64,000 nucleotides of DNA from an uncultured Eggerthella sp. (GCA_959607715.1 CAUHNN010000006.1:1-64000), one strand, 5' to 3'. Shown: positions 1 through 8,635, numbered from the stretch's first letter. The notes: generated from the sequence alone by a model not told the origin. Made by a program: numbers and translations.

Positions 1-48
1 GCCTCCCATTCCTCGGACTTCTATTTCCGTGTCCAAGAAATGGGAGGC
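1..48. repeat. Imperfect inverted repeat at the window edge
   Basis: Arms 1-10 and 39-48 are perfectly complementary (GCCTCCCATT / AATGGGAGGC). The inner bases 11-18 and 31-38 pair partly, so the whole stretch can fold into one long hairpin. No T-tract follows, so a simple intrinsic terminator is unlikely. It may belong to an upstream gene cut off by the window edge. Confidence 0.5.
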
Positions 49-56
49 AGTTCATT

Positions 57-217
57 GGGGCCCTGCGGGGCCCTTTGCTTTTCTGCCGGGAAAAGCAGCA
101 CGCGCCCTCCCGGGCGCATAGCCAGGGACCGGGCGGCCCACTGGGCCGGCCCGCTCCCGCACATGCGACCTGAAGCAAACTAGCGCTCGGGGCCCTGCGG
201 GACCCTTTGCTATTTCT
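57..217. repeat. Two direct copies of a GC-rich hairpin repeat upstream of clpC
   Basis: The segment GGGGCCCTGCGGGRCCCTTT occurs at about 57-76 and again at about 189-208. Both copies continue with GCT and a T-rich stretch. Each copy can form a short hairpin, and GCTTTTC/GAAAAGC (77-83/90-96) and GCGCCC/GGGCGC (103-118) form further ones. No open reading frame is supported between 1 and 331. The region is structured non-coding DNA of unknown role, followed by the clpC operator. Confidence 0.5.
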
Positions 218-258
218 AGCGGTGATTTTATGTCGGTACCGTAACATGCGGGTGATCC

Positions 259-285
259 TTAGCACTCTCTAAGCATGAGTGCTAG
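259..285 (+). promoter_or_regulatory. CIRCE element, HrcA operator of clpC
   Basis: TTAGCACTC, nine bases, GAGTGCTAG. This matches the CIRCE consensus (TTAGCACTC-N9-GAGTGCTAA) at every position except the last. It ends 46 bases before the chosen clpC start. CIRCE is the binding site of the heat-shock repressor HrcA, so clpC is probably derepressed by protein-folding stress. The hrcA gene is not in the window. Confidence 0.93.
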
Positions 286-331
286 GATTAGGCGGATACC
301 GATGAACTATGCCGCGAGAATCGAGGCTACC

Positions 332-2899
332 ATGTCATTCGACAAATTCACCGACAAGGCCCGCAAGGTGCTGGTGCTCGCCCAGGAAGAGGCTCGCATG
401 CTCCATCAGCCGTACGTGGGCACCGAGCATGTGCTCCTGGCTTTGATGAAGGAGCAAGACGGCCTGGCCGCTCAGGCGCTGGCTCAACTGGGGCTCACCT
501 ATGACGAAACGGCCCAGAGCGTGCGCGAAGTCGTCCATATCGACGAGAACACGGACGTTTCCGGTCATCTGAGCTTCACCCCTCGCGTCAAGCGCGTCCT
601 CGAGAATGCGCTGCGCGAGGCCATGCAGATGGGCAAGAGCTACATCTCGACCGAGCATCTTCTGCTCGGGATAGTACGCGAAGGCGAAGGCACGGCGATC
701 GACGTGCTGGCGCGCAAAGGCGTATCCGGCGACGATATCCGCGCGGCCCTCAACGACATGGTGGGCCAGTCCGCCGTGTTCGCGGGGTCCAACTTCGATC
801 CCGCTGCGTCGTCTTCGGACAGCATCCTGAAGGAATTCGGCACCGACCTTACGAAGAAGGCCAGCAAGGGCGAACTCGACCCCGTGATCGGCCGTGCCGG
901 CGAGATCGAGCGCGTCATGCAGATCCTTTCGCGCCGCCAGAAGAATAATCCGTTGCTCATCGGTGAGCCGGGCGTCGGCAAGACGGCCATCGTCGAGGGT
1001 CTGGCCCAGCTCATCGTCGCCAACCAGGTCCCCGACATCCTGCGCAACTTGCGCGTCGTCACCCTCGACGTGTCGGCTCTCGTCGCCGGCGCGAAATACC
1101 GCGGCGAATTCGAAGAGCGCTTGAAGAAGTGCATCAAGGAAGTGGAGCAGGCAGGCGATATCCTCCTGTTCATCGACGAGCTGCACACCCTGATCGGCGC
1201 GGGCGCAGCCGAAGGCTCCATCGACGCCGCCGCCATCCTGAAGCCGCCTCTGTCGCGCGGCGAGATCCAGATCATCGGCGCCACGACGCTCGACGAATAC
1301 CGCAAGCACCTTGAAAAGGACTCCGCCTTCGAGCGTCGTTTCCAGACGGTGTTGGTGAAGGAGCCGAGCGAGGAACAGGCCGTTCGCATCCTCGAGGGCC
1401 TGCGCGATCGCTACGAGCAGCACCACCATGTCCATTTCACCGACGAGGCCATTCAGGCGGCCGTCAACTTGGCCGATCGCTACATCCAGGATCGCTTCCT
1501 TCCCGATAAGGCCATCGACGTCCTGGACGAAGCCGGCGCGCGTATGCGCATTCGCAACATGGTCCTTCCCGAAGAGATCCAGAAGATCGACGACGATCTG
1601 CGCAAGCTGCGCGCGGCGAAGGAATCGGCCGTGTCGAGCCAGGACTTCGAGCGCGCCGCCGCCATGCGCGACGAGGAGAAGCGCCTCGAAGACCAGCGCG
1701 CCGCCGCCCAGAAGGATTGGGAAGAAAAGGCCAACAAGGCCATCAACGAGGTCGAGGTGGAAGACGTCGCCGATGTCGTTTCTATGACTACCGGCGTGCC
1801 CGTCTCAAGCCTCACCGAGGCGGAAACCGAGAAGCTTCTGCGCATGGAGTCGGTTCTTCATGAGCGCATCATCGGTCAGAATGAGGCCGTCACCGCGCTT
1901 TCCAAGGCCATCCGCCGCAGCCGTTCGGGGTTGAAGGACCCCAAGCGCCCCGCCGGCTCGTTCATCTTCCTCGGGCCTTCGGGCGTGGGCAAGACCGAGC
2001 TGTCCAAGGCGCTTGCTGAATTCCTGTTCAATTCCGAAAGCGCCCTTATCTCCTTCGACATGTCCGAGTACATGGAGAAGCACTCGGTTTCCCGTTTGGT
2101 CGGTTCGCCTCCGGGCTACGTCGGCTACGACGAGGGCGGTCAGCTGACCACTGCCGTGCGCCAGCGCCCTTACTCGGTCGTCCTGTTCGACGAGATCGAG
2201 AAGGCCCATCCGGATGTCTTCAACATTTTGCTGCAGATCCTCGAGGAAGGCCGCCTGACCGACTCCCAGGGTCGCGTCGTCGACTTCCGCAACACGGTGA
2301 TCATCATGACCTCGAACGTCGGTGCCCGCGAGATCACGGCGACGTCCCCGCTCGGCTTCTCGTCGAACGCCAAGGGCGGCATGGACGACAAGGAAATGAA
2401 GACGCGCGTCATGAGCGAGATGAAGAAGCTCTTCCGCCCCGAGTTCCTCAACCGCGTCGACGAGATCATCGTCTTCAAGTCCCTGACTGAAGATGAGATC
2501 GTCCAGATCGTCGATCTCATGGTGGCCGACCTCCGCGAGCGCCTGATCGAGCAGAACATGACGATCAACCTGACGCCCGAGGCAAGCCGCTTCGTCGCGA
2601 AGGAAGGCACCGACCTCGCCTTCGGAGCCCGCCCGTTGCGCCGCGCTATCCAGCGTTTGATCGAGGATCCCATCTCCGAGCAGATCCTCGAGGGCAAGTG
2701 GACGAGCGGTTCGGTCATCGACGTCGACCTCGACGGCGATCATCTCGTCTTCTCGCAGGGCACGGGTTCTATCCCGGCGCCGCGCAAGCGTGATACCATA
2801 GCTGCCGAAGCTGAATTGCTCCTGGCCGGTTACGATCTCGGCCACGCAGGTCTTTCCTCTCGCGGGGGATCCCCTTCGGGCGGGCAAGCAGCTGACTAG
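332..2899 (+). CDS. clpC: ATP-dependent Clp protease ATP-binding subunit ClpC
   Basis: Class I HSP100 unfoldase (855 residues) that feeds substrates to the ClpP peptidase. The N-terminal Clp-N repeats begin [20 protein letters not shown], the usual ClpC start. The first AAA+ module has Walker [10 protein letters not shown] UvrB/UvrC-like coiled segment follows (around [17 protein letters not shown]), and the second AAA+ module has GPSGVGKT and the pore-loop context [13 protein letters not shown]. The C-terminal tail is Ser/Gly-rich. I chose ATG 332, with GAGG at 323-326, because the in-frame ATG at 275 lies inside the CIRCE element. No ctsR or mcsA/mcsB is adjacent, so control appears to be through HrcA. 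A hairpin after the stop separates it from ispD. Confidence 0.96.
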   Translation: MSFDKFTDKARKVLVLAQEEARMLHQPYVGTEHVLLALMKEQDGLAAQALAQLGLTYDETAQSVREVVHIDENTDVSGHLSFTPRVKRVLENALREAMQMGKSYISTEHLLLGIVREGEGTAIDVLARKGVSGDDIRAALNDMVGQSAVFAGSNFDPAASSSDSILKEFGTDLTKKASKGELDPVIGRAGEIERVMQILSRRQKNNPLLIGEPGVGKTAIVEGLAQLIVANQVPDILRNLRVVTLDVSALVAGAKYRGEFEERLKKCIKEVEQAGDILLFIDELHTLIGAGAAEGSIDAAAILKPPLSRGEIQIIGATTLDEYRKHLEKDSAFERRFQTVLVKEPSEEQAVRILEGLRDRYEQHHHVHFTDEAIQAAVNLADRYIQDRFLPDKAIDVLDEAGARMRIRNMVLPEEIQKIDDDLRKLRAAKESAVSSQDFERAAAMRDEEKRLEDQRAAAQKDWEEKANKAINEVEVEDVADVVSMTTGVPVSSLTEAETEKLLRMESVLHERIIGQNEAVTALSKAIRRSRSGLKDPKRPAGSFIFLGPSGVGKTELSKALAEFLFNSESALISFDMSEYMEKHSVSRLVGSPPGYVGYDEGGQLTTAVRQRPYSVVLFDEIEKAHPDVFNILLQILEEGRLTDSQGRVVDFRNTVIIMTSNVGAREITATSPLGFSSNAKGGMDDKEMKTRVMSEMKKLFRPEFLNRVDEIIVFKSLTEDEIVQIVDLMVADLRERLIEQNMTINLTPEASRFVAKEGTDLAFGARPLRRAIQRLIEDPISEQILEGKWTSGSVIDVDLDGDHLVFSQGTGSIPAPRKRDTIAAEAELLLAGYDLGHAGLSSRGGSPSGGQAAD

Positions 2900-2910
2900 C
2901 ACATCCGATT

Positions 2911-2947
2911 CACCGTGCGCGTGGGGGGACCGCGCGCACGGTGTTTT
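2911..2947 (+). terminator. Intrinsic terminator or attenuator between clpC and ispD
   Basis: A perfect 11-base stem (CACCGTGCGCG / CGCGCACGGTG, 2911-2921 and 2933-2943) is followed by TTTT. The ispD ribosome-binding site begins immediately after it. Partial read-through from clpC into ispD is possible. Confidence 0.7.
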
Positions 2948-2960
2948 GAGGGAGAAGCGC

Positions 2961-3809
2961 ATGAGCGAGAAGATGATCGACCCCGTCAATGTCCCGTCCG
3001 TGCTCGAACAGGCCATGTCCATGTTCGACGACGTGAGATTCGACGCCTTGAGAAACGAACACCGCCTTGAGGGCGTCGTCGGCAAGAACCCCAAGACCGC
3101 CGTCATCATTTTGGCGGGCGGAAGCGGTGAGCGCTTCGGAAGGGAAGGCGGCAAGCAGCTGGTGGAAATCGCCGGCAAGCCCATCCTCACGCGTTCCGCG
3201 GAAGTCTTCGATGCTGTGGCCGACGTGGGCCTCATCGTCGTCGTCTGCCCGGAAGAGCGCACGAGCGAGTACCTTTCGCGCGCGATCGATCCCTATCCTT
3301 TCGTGACGCCCATCGTTATGGCCCCCGCCGGCTCCATTCGCCAGGAATCGGCCTTTGCCGGGCTTGAGCTGGTTCCTGAAGAATACGAATACGTCCTGCT
3401 CCACGACGGCGCGCGACCGCTCGTCACCAAGGAGCTCGTCGAGCACGTCATCAACACCGTGAAGGGCAACATCGACTGCGACGGGGCCCTTGTCGGTCAC
3501 CCCTCCATCGACACCCTGAAGGTGGTCGAGAATGGCGTGGTCGTGGGAACACCCGACCGCTCCGTGTTCTGGAACGCCCAGACCCCGCAGGTTTTCCGCG
3601 CGGGGATCTACCGTCGCGCCCACGCTTCGGCCCTCTCCGACGGGTTCGTCGGAACGGACGACTCGTCGCTCATCGAGCGTTTGGGCGGACGGGTGATCAT
3701 GGTCGAGGGCAAGCGCGACAACATCAAGCTCACCGTTCCCGAAGACTACCTGCTTATCTCGGCTGCCGTGCGTGCAGCGCTCGAGATGCGCCGAGAGGAC
3801 GAAGAATGA
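2961..3809 (+). CDS. ispD: 2-C-methyl-D-erythritol 4-phosphate cytidylyltransferase IspD
   Basis: Transfers CMP from CTP to methylerythritol phosphate in the MEP isoprenoid pathway. The nucleotidyltransferase core starts around residue 46 with AVIILAGGSGERFG, which has the G-G-S-G-x-R CTP loop. It also carries LLHDGARPLV and QTPQVFR, both typical of IspD. The protein is 282 residues, about 50 longer than common IspD because of an N-terminal extension of unknown role. Start ATG 2961 has GAGGGAG at 2948-2954; a TTG lies further upstream in frame. Its stop overlaps the ispF start by 4 bases, so the two are translationally coupled. Reverse-strand open frames here are shadows. Confidence 0.95.
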   Translation: MSEKMIDPVNVPSVLEQAMSMFDDVRFDALRNEHRLEGVVGKNPKTAVIILAGGSGERFGREGGKQLVEIAGKPILTRSAEVFDAVADVGLIVVVCPEERTSEYLSRAIDPYPFVTPIVMAPAGSIRQESAFAGLELVPEEYEYVLLHDGARPLVTKELVEHVINTVKGNIDCDGALVGHPSIDTLKVVENGVVVGTPDRSVFWNAQTPQVFRAGIYRRAHASALSDGFVGTDDSSLIERLGGRVIMVEGKRDNIKLTVPEDYLLISAAVRAALEMRREDEE

Positions 3810-4333
3810 CGCTCGATACCGCGACGCCTGCCGCCTTCCCCGTGATGAAGATCGGTCTCGGCTGCGACGTCCACGCTTTCGCCGCTGACCGCAAGCTCAT
3901 CCTCGGCGGAGTCGACATCCCTCATCATCAGGGGCTCGACGGTCACTCGGATGCCGACGTGCTGGCGCATGCGGTGTCCGACGCGCTTTTGGGCGCGGTG
4001 CGCGGGGGAGACATCGGCAAACTCTTCCCCGACACCGATCCGGCCTATGCCGGGGCTGATTCGCTCAAGCTGCTCGCTGCCGTGGCCGATCTCGTTCGCG
4101 AGAAGGGCTACGACATCGTCGATATCGACTGCGTCGTCGCGGCCCAGGCCCCCAAGCTGTCGCCCTATCGCGATCGCATGCGTGAAAACCTCGCCGCCGC
4201 CTGCGGCATCGACGTCGACGCCATCGGCGTGAAGGCGACCACAACCGAGCATCTGGGCTTCGAGGGGCGCGAAGAGGGCATTTCGGCCCAGGCCGTCGCG
4301 CTCGTTCGCAAGCTGAAGCAACAAGGAGAATAG
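3806..4333 (+). CDS. ispF: 2-C-methyl-D-erythritol 2,4-cyclodiphosphate synthase IspF
   Basis: Cyclises CDP-methylerythritol phosphate to methylerythritol cyclodiphosphate, two steps after IspD. Metal ligands are visible as Asp21-x-His23 in GLGCDVHAF and His55 in DVLAHAVSDALLG. The GLDGHSDADV and TTTEHLGFEGR motifs are family hallmarks. It has 175 residues, close to the normal 155-165, with a short extra N-terminus before MKIGLGCD. ATG 3806 overlaps the ispD stop (ATGA). The intervening kinase gene, ispE, lies about 8 kb downstream. Confidence 0.96.
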   Translation: MTLDTATPAAFPVMKIGLGCDVHAFAADRKLILGGVDIPHHQGLDGHSDADVLAHAVSDALLGAVRGGDIGKLFPDTDPAYAGADSLKLLAAVADLVREKGYDIVDIDCVVAAQAPKLSPYRDRMRENLAAACGIDVDAIGVKATTTEHLGFEGREEGISAQAVALVRKLKQQGE

Positions 4334-5830
4334 ATGATCAAGATCTACGACACCATGGCCCACGAGAAGCGCCCCTTCGTCCCCAACGCCGAGGGCAAGG
4401 TGGGCATGTACGTCTGCGGCCCGACCGTGTACAACTACATCCACATCGGCAACGCCCGCACGTTCATCTCGTTCGACACCATCCGCCGCTACCTCATATG
4501 GCGCGGCTACGACGTGACGTTCGTCCAGAACATCACCGACGTCGACGACAAGATCATCAATAAGTCCATCGAAGAGGGGCGCAGCGCCGCCGAGGTGGCC
4601 TCCGAATACGCCGAGGCCTTCATCGCCGATATGCGCGAGGCCGGCGTGATGGATCCCGATATCCGCCCTCGCGCCACCGAGGAAATCGACGCCATGATCG
4701 TGCTCGTCAGCCGCTTGATCGATAAGGGCCATGCCTATGAAGTCGACGGCGACGTGTACTTCGCCGTGCGTTCCTACGAGAAGTACGGCCAGCTTTCCCA
4801 TCGCAACGTCGATGAGATGGAGTCGGGTCATCGCGAGCTGCGCGCTGACGGCCAGGGACTGGAGGATCGCAAGCGCGACCCCCTCGACTTCGCGCTGTGG
4901 AAGGCCGCGAAGCCGGGCGAGCCTTCATGGGATTCCCCCTGGGGGCAGGGCCGTCCCGGTTGGCATATCGAGTGCTCGGCCATGTCCGAGAAGTACCTTC
5001 ACCTCCCGTTCGACATCCATGGCGGCGGTGCCGATCTCGCCTTCCCTCATCATGAAAACGAGCGAGCGCAGTCGGAGGCGGCGTGCGGATGCACCTTCGC
5101 GAACTACTGGATGCACGGCGGCATGCTCCAGATCAATCACGAGAAGATGTCCAAATCGTTGGGCAACTTCCTGCTTCTGCGCGACGTGCTGAAAACGACC
5201 GATCCGCGCGTGCTTCGCATGCTTATGCTTCAGACCCACTATCGCAGCCCGCTCGACTTCTCCGACGAGCGCCTGGGTGAAGCCCAGAGCGCGTTGCAGC
5301 GTTTGGCCAACTTCGCCGGCAATACGGAATGGGCCTGCGACAATGCCTCCGATGAGCCGACCTCGTTCGAGGCCGAGGCGTATGCCTCCGCCCGTGGGGC
5401 CATGCGCACGTCGTTCATCGAGGCGATGGACGACGATTTCAACACCGCTGGCGCCCTCGGCGCGATTTTCTCCTTCGTCAGCGAGGCGAATACCTTGCTC
5501 GGTGATGGGTGCGTGTGTTGTCGTCAAGCCGAAGGGGTGCGTGCCGGCGCCGAAGAGGTAAAGGAGCTTCTGCGCGTGCTCGGCATCGATCTCGACGCCG
5601 GTTCCTGCTCGAGCGAGTCGTGCTCGAGTGAAGTCATTTCCCTTGCGGGCGAGCTCGCTTCCTACGAAGGCTCGGACGAGGAAGAGGCCATCGAGGCCCT
5701 TCTCGAGCGCCGCGCTCAGGCGCGCAAGGAGCGCGATTTCTCTCTGGCCGATCAGGTGCGCGACGGGCTTTCCGCGCTCGGCTTCCGCATCGAGGATACG
5801 CCTCAAGGGGCCCGCGTCACCCGTTCGTAG
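4334..5830 (+). CDS. cysS: Cysteinyl-tRNA synthetase
   Basis: Class I aminoacyl-tRNA synthetase charging tRNA-Cys. The HIGH-type motif is HIGN in YIHIGNARTF and the KMSKS motif is intact in HEKMSKSLGNF. The zinc site is supported by VCGPTVYN, ECSAMS and FPHHENERAQSEA. It starts directly after the ispF stop, with AAGGAG at 4324-4329. A Cys/Ser-rich insertion near residues 395-430 (GCVCCRQ, then SCSSESCSSE) precedes the C-terminal anticodon-binding helices and is not part of the usual core. Total length is 498 residues. Confidence 0.96.
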   Translation: MIKIYDTMAHEKRPFVPNAEGKVGMYVCGPTVYNYIHIGNARTFISFDTIRRYLIWRGYDVTFVQNITDVDDKIINKSIEEGRSAAEVASEYAEAFIADMREAGVMDPDIRPRATEEIDAMIVLVSRLIDKGHAYEVDGDVYFAVRSYEKYGQLSHRNVDEMESGHRELRADGQGLEDRKRDPLDFALWKAAKPGEPSWDSPWGQGRPGWHIECSAMSEKYLHLPFDIHGGGADLAFPHHENERAQSEAACGCTFANYWMHGGMLQINHEKMSKSLGNFLLLRDVLKTTDPRVLRMLMLQTHYRSPLDFSDERLGEAQSALQRLANFAGNTEWACDNASDEPTSFEAEAYASARGAMRTSFIEAMDDDFNTAGALGAIFSFVSEANTLLGDGCVCCRQAEGVRAGAEEVKELLRVLGIDLDAGSCSSESCSSEVISLAGELASYEGSDEEEAIEALLERRAQARKERDFSLADQVRDGLSALGFRIEDTPQGARVTRS

Positions 5831-5872
5831 ATCGCGTGGTCGTCACCGGTAGATAAAACATGTTCATAACGT

Positions 5873-5899
5873 GTTCATTTTTCAATGAACCTGTATAAT
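5873..5899 (+). promoter_or_regulatory. TetR-gene promoter with inverted-repeat operator
   Basis: A perfect inverted repeat GTTCATT-TTTC-AATGAAC (5873-5890) sits just upstream of a consensus -10 box TATAAT (5894-5899), covering the -35 region. An extra GTTCAT half-site occurs at 5862-5867. The position is typical of a repressor operator. The downstream TetR-type gene is the obvious candidate to bind it, by autoregulation. Confidence 0.6.
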
Positions 5900-5927
5900 G
5901 CAGACTTTCTGAAAGAATTTCGGTACT

Positions 5928-5956
5928 GTTTGCATTGTCGTAATCGGAATGCAAAC
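5928..5956 (+). promoter_or_regulatory. Second inverted repeat upstream of the TetR-type gene
   Basis: GTTTGCATT (5928-5936) and AATGCAAAC (5948-5956) form a perfect 9-base inverted repeat with an 11-base spacer. It lies between the promoter and the ribosome-binding site, in the predicted untranslated leader. It may be a second operator of different sequence or an RNA hairpin. Confidence 0.55.
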
Positions 5957-5975
5957 GGATGGAAAAGAGGGCTCG

Positions 5976-6644
5976 ATGATTAGGAGAAACCAGTACGTCT
6001 CGGTCCACGAAACCCGGGCCCAGATCACGCGGGAAAAACTTCTCAAGGCCGCTATCAAGCTCGTTAACCGAGACGGCATGAAGCAGCTCACCGTTCGCAA
6101 CATCTGCGACGAGGCGGGTCTTTCCACCGGAAGCTTCTACAATTTGTTCAGCGGCAAGGAAGACTTGATTTCTTACTATCTCAAGTATGCCTTTAAACCC
6201 TATCTCGATCAGGCGCGCGAAGAAGCCGAGAGGTACAACTGCGTCGAGCGCTGCCTTCTTATCTACCGCTACTATGTGAAATACTGCAAGGACATGGGCC
6301 TCGAGTTCGTCTCCGGCCTGTATGCGTCGAACCACAACCCGTTCTTCGACTTCATGCATCGCGATCAGTCCGATGATTTCATCATCGCGCTTGTTCGCAA
6401 CAACCTCGAGGAAGGCAAGCGAACCGGCTACATCCTTCCCGATGTCGATACCGACGAAGCCCTGCTGCGCATCGCCGCCGCTTCGACGGGCCTTCTGTTC
6501 TACTGGTGCGTCTTCGACGGCAAGATCGATCTCGACTACGAGCTCGATTGCGCGATCGAGACGTACTTGCGCTCCATCATGGTCGATCGCGACCTGGAGC
6601 TTTCGTTGCCTCCCATCGAAAGCAAAGGGGCGTTCCTATCGTAG
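5976..6644 (+). CDS. TetR/AcrR-family transcriptional regulator
   Basis: One-component repressor-type protein of 222 residues. The N-terminal helix-turn-helix (residues about 15-60) contains ITREKLLKAAIKLVNRDG, then LTVRNICDEAGLSTGSFYNL, the classic TetR recognition helix. The C-terminal ligand-binding half is helical and unassigned. I chose ATG 5976 because of the AAAAGAGGG ribosome-binding site at 5963-5971; upstream ATGs at 5949 and 5959 lack one. No transporter or enzyme gene adjoins it in an operon, so its target and ligand cannot be read from context. The two inverted repeats upstream suggest autoregulation. Confidence 0.88.
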   Translation: MIRRNQYVSVHETRAQITREKLLKAAIKLVNRDGMKQLTVRNICDEAGLSTGSFYNLFSGKEDLISYYLKYAFKPYLDQAREEAERYNCVERCLLIYRYYVKYCKDMGLEFVSGLYASNHNPFFDFMHRDQSDDFIIALVRNNLEEGKRTGYILPDVDTDEALLRIAAASTGLLFYWCVFDGKIDLDYELDCAIETYLRSIMVDRDLELSLPPIESKGAFLS

Positions 6645-6737
6645 AGGTCCTTTGGATCGAGGGCTTTTAAGCCTGGTCGCATCCCTTCGTTTTGCCCATC
6701 GGTCATCCCTTCTGTGGCCTTTGAGTCGGGAACCTCC

Positions 6738-6772
6738 AAGTCCGGTCGGATCGCTTTCGGCCGGGCTTGTTT
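6738..6772 (+). terminator. Putative terminator of the TetR-type gene
   Basis: AAGTCCGGTCG (from 6738) pairs, with G-U wobbles, with CGGCCGGGCTT ending at 6768, and GTTTCCTT follows. The T-tract is weak. The rest of 6645-6933 contains no supported gene. Confidence 0.45.
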
Positions 6773-6807
6773 CCTTCTGGGCGTGGACATGTTCATATTT
6801 TTGCCGC

Positions 6808-6855
6808 GCTGCGTATCGTGAGGGTAAAAAACCTGTTCGGGGGCTGCGTATCATG
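6808..6855 (+). repeat. Direct repeat in the uspA promoter region
   Basis: GCTGCGTATCGTG (6808-6820) recurs as GCTGCGTATCATG (6843-6855), matching at 12 of 13 positions with 35 bases between copy starts. The second copy overlaps a possible -10 region (TATCAT 6849-6854 or TATGGT 6857-6862). It could be a tandem regulator-binding site for the stress gene downstream. Confidence 0.4.
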
Positions 6856-6933
6856 CTATGGTGGTAACAGAAAGCCACGCGTTGATCGAGGGAATCTTCA
6901 GCGCTGGCAGCTACGATTCAAGGAGGGGTAATC

Positions 6934-7410
6934 ATGGCATTCAAGAACGTCGTCGTCGCCTATGATGGATCCGATCACGCGCTTGCCGCCGTCAAGAAGG
7001 CAAGGGAGCTCGTCGAAGGTGTAGAGGATGCCAAGCTTCATTTGGTATTCGTCACCACGCACCCCAACGCCCAGCTCCCGGCTAACTTCAACAGCGCTTC
7101 GTTTGATCCCCAGCAGTATCTACTGTCCGTCGAAGACATCATGGACCTGTACAACAAGACCATCGACGAGGAAACCGAACGCGTCAAGGAAGGCATCGGC
7201 GATGTCCTGGATTCCTTGGGCGATCGCGCCGCGATCGAGATCGTTCCCGGATACACCCCGGCAGCCGACATCCTTTCTTATGCCGAAAAGGAAAAGGCCG
7301 ACCTCATCGTCATGGGCTCCCGTGGTTTGGGCGCTATTCGCGGTGTGCTCGGTTCGGTCAGCTACGCGGTTCTGCGCGAGTCTCCCGTTCCCGTTCTCGT
7401 CATCAAGTAG
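6934..7410 (+). CDS. Universal stress protein, UspA family
   Basis: Cytosolic 158-residue single Usp domain. The start VVVAYDGSDHALAAVKKA and the C-terminal ATP-binding signature GSRGLGAIRGVLGSVSYAVL (G-2x-G-9x-G-S/T type) are intact, so it is probably the nucleotide-binding subclass. The ribosome-binding site AAGGAGGGG is strong and a good terminator follows. It stands alone as a single-gene transcript. A similar paralogue lies at 50592-51068 on the other strand, with nearly the same C-terminal signature. Confidence 0.92.
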   Translation: MAFKNVVVAYDGSDHALAAVKKARELVEGVEDAKLHLVFVTTHPNAQLPANFNSASFDPQQYLLSVEDIMDLYNKTIDEETERVKEGIGDVLDSLGDRAAIEIVPGYTPAADILSYAEKEKADLIVMGSRGLGAIRGVLGSVSYAVLRESPVPVLVIK

Positions 7411-7451
7411 GAAGCGCCCACCAAGCGTTCGTCTGCTTCATCGAGTGGATC

Positions 7452-7482
7452 AAGGGCCAGTCGTTAGACTGGCCCTTTCTTG
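7452..7482 (+). terminator. Intrinsic terminator of uspA
   Basis: Perfect stem AAGGGCCAGTC / GACTGGCCCTT with a 4-base loop (7452-7477), followed by a T-rich tail. Confidence 0.85.
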
Positions 7483-7554
7483 TGCCTGAAAGCGCGTTGT
7501 CGAAGGTGTTTGCGGGAGACGATGGGGGGGTGACTGGATTCTTGGCGGGGGATG

Positions 7555-7592
7555 GAGAAGGAGAATCGCAAGCCCACCTGTGCGCTTGCGAT
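7555..7592 (-). terminator. Intrinsic terminator of hemH
   Basis: Read on the minus strand, ATCGCAAGC and GCTTGCGAT form a 9-base stem followed by TCTCCTTC. It lies just downstream of the hemH stop. Confidence 0.65.
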
Positions 7593-7608
7593 CACCGAGA
7601 GAGCTTTT

Positions 7609-8622
7609 CTAGCGGCGGTAGTTGCAACTTGCGGGAAAGCCGCTGTGGATGATCTGCTCGAGCGCGTCGATGTGGTCGGGGCGTGCTCCGAGTGCCGATA
7701 CGTAGACGAAGCTCGCTTCGGGGCTGCGCGCCGCGTTCATGAAGCGCTCTCGCAGCACGACATCGAGGTCGTAGAGGGATTCCAGGCAATCGGCTGAGAA
7801 GCCCGGCGCCGCCACCACGACGTTGCGCACCCCCTGTGCGGCCCACGCGTCGATCACCGTCTCGGGCGAAGGGCTCAACCATGCGCGCGATTCGTCGAAG
7901 CGTGAATGGTAGGCGATCGCCCAATCTTCTCGGTCCAGCTCGAGCATCTGCGCGAGTCGGGCCATACCGCGCTGCACCTCATCGGCGTAGGTATCTCCCT
8001 TCTCCGTATAGGAAAGGGGGATGGAGTGGAAGGTGAGCAGGAGCTTGTCGCCCGGCGCGAAGTCCCATGCTTGGCGGATGGAGGCGGCAAGGGCTCCTAG
8101 GTAGCCGGCATCTTCGGCGTATCCGGGAAGCGCTCCCGCGTTAGAGGCGTCGGGATGACGCTCCATGGCCGCCCCGAAGGCGTCGAGACACGATGCGGTG
8201 GTGCAGAAGGACGTCTGGGGGAACAGTGGCAGGCATGCGATGCGCGTGAACCCTTTCTCCATAAGCCTGTCGATGGCGTCATCGACCGAAGGGGCGCCGT
8301 AGCGCATGGCGATTTCCGCCCTGAAGGGACTTTCCTTGGAAAGGAAGCGTTCGTTGAGGGCATCGCGCTGAGCGAGAGAGGTGACGATCAGCGGGGATCC
8401 CTCGGGCGTCCAGATGCTCCGATAGCGCGGGGCGGTTTTCTTCGGCCTCGTTCGCGAGACGATGCCGCGGAGAATGGGCTGCCACACTACGGAAGGAAGG
8501 TCGACGATGCGCTTGTCGGAGAGGAATTCGATGAGGTAGGGGCGGATGTCCCGTGGGTCGGGCGATGCGGGAGAGCCCGAGTTCATCAAGACGATGCCTA
8601 TGTTGTCTCTCCATGCGTTCAT
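7609..8622 (-). CDS. hemH: Ferrochelatase
   Basis: Inserts Fe(II) into a porphyrin at the end of haem synthesis. The 337 residues begin NIGIVLMNSGSPASPD. The catalytic His is His199 in LLTFHSIP and the metal-site Glu is Glu281 in GFSADCLESL; SIWTPEGSPL also fits the family. The sequence resembles the proteobacterial protoporphyrin type, but whether the substrate is protoporphyrin or coproporphyrin III cannot be settled by eye. No other haem-synthesis gene is adjacent. A TATAGT -10 box lies only 7 bases before the ATG and no ribosome-binding site is present, suggesting a leaderless transcript. Confidence 0.93.
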   Translation of the reverse strand: MNAWRDNIGIVLMNSGSPASPDPRDIRPYLIEFLSDKRIVDLPSVVWQPILRGIVSRTRPKKTAPRYRSIWTPEGSPLIVTSLAQRDALNERFLSKESPFRAEIAMRYGAPSVDDAIDRLMEKGFTRIACLPLFPQTSFCTTASCLDAFGAAMERHPDASNAGALPGYAEDAGYLGALAASIRQAWDFAPGDKLLLTFHSIPLSYTEKGDTYADEVQRGMARLAQMLELDREDWAIAYHSRFDESRAWLSPSPETVIDAWAAQGVRNVVVAAPGFSADCLESLYDLDVVLRERFMNAARSPEASFVYVSALGARPDHIDALEQIIHSGFPASCNYRR

Positions 8623-8629
8623 GGGTTGA

Positions 8630-8635
8630 ACTATA
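8630..8635 (-). promoter_or_regulatory. -10 box of hemH, leaderless arrangement
   Basis: On the minus strand TATAGT is followed by 7 bases and then the hemH ATG. Transcription would begin at or next to the start codon. No clear -35 box is seen. Confidence 0.5.

Noticed and set aside
275..331. Earlier ATG for ClpC
   Set aside because: It lies inside the CIRCE spacer and adds 19 residues absent from the family; the [11 protein letters not shown] start is standard.
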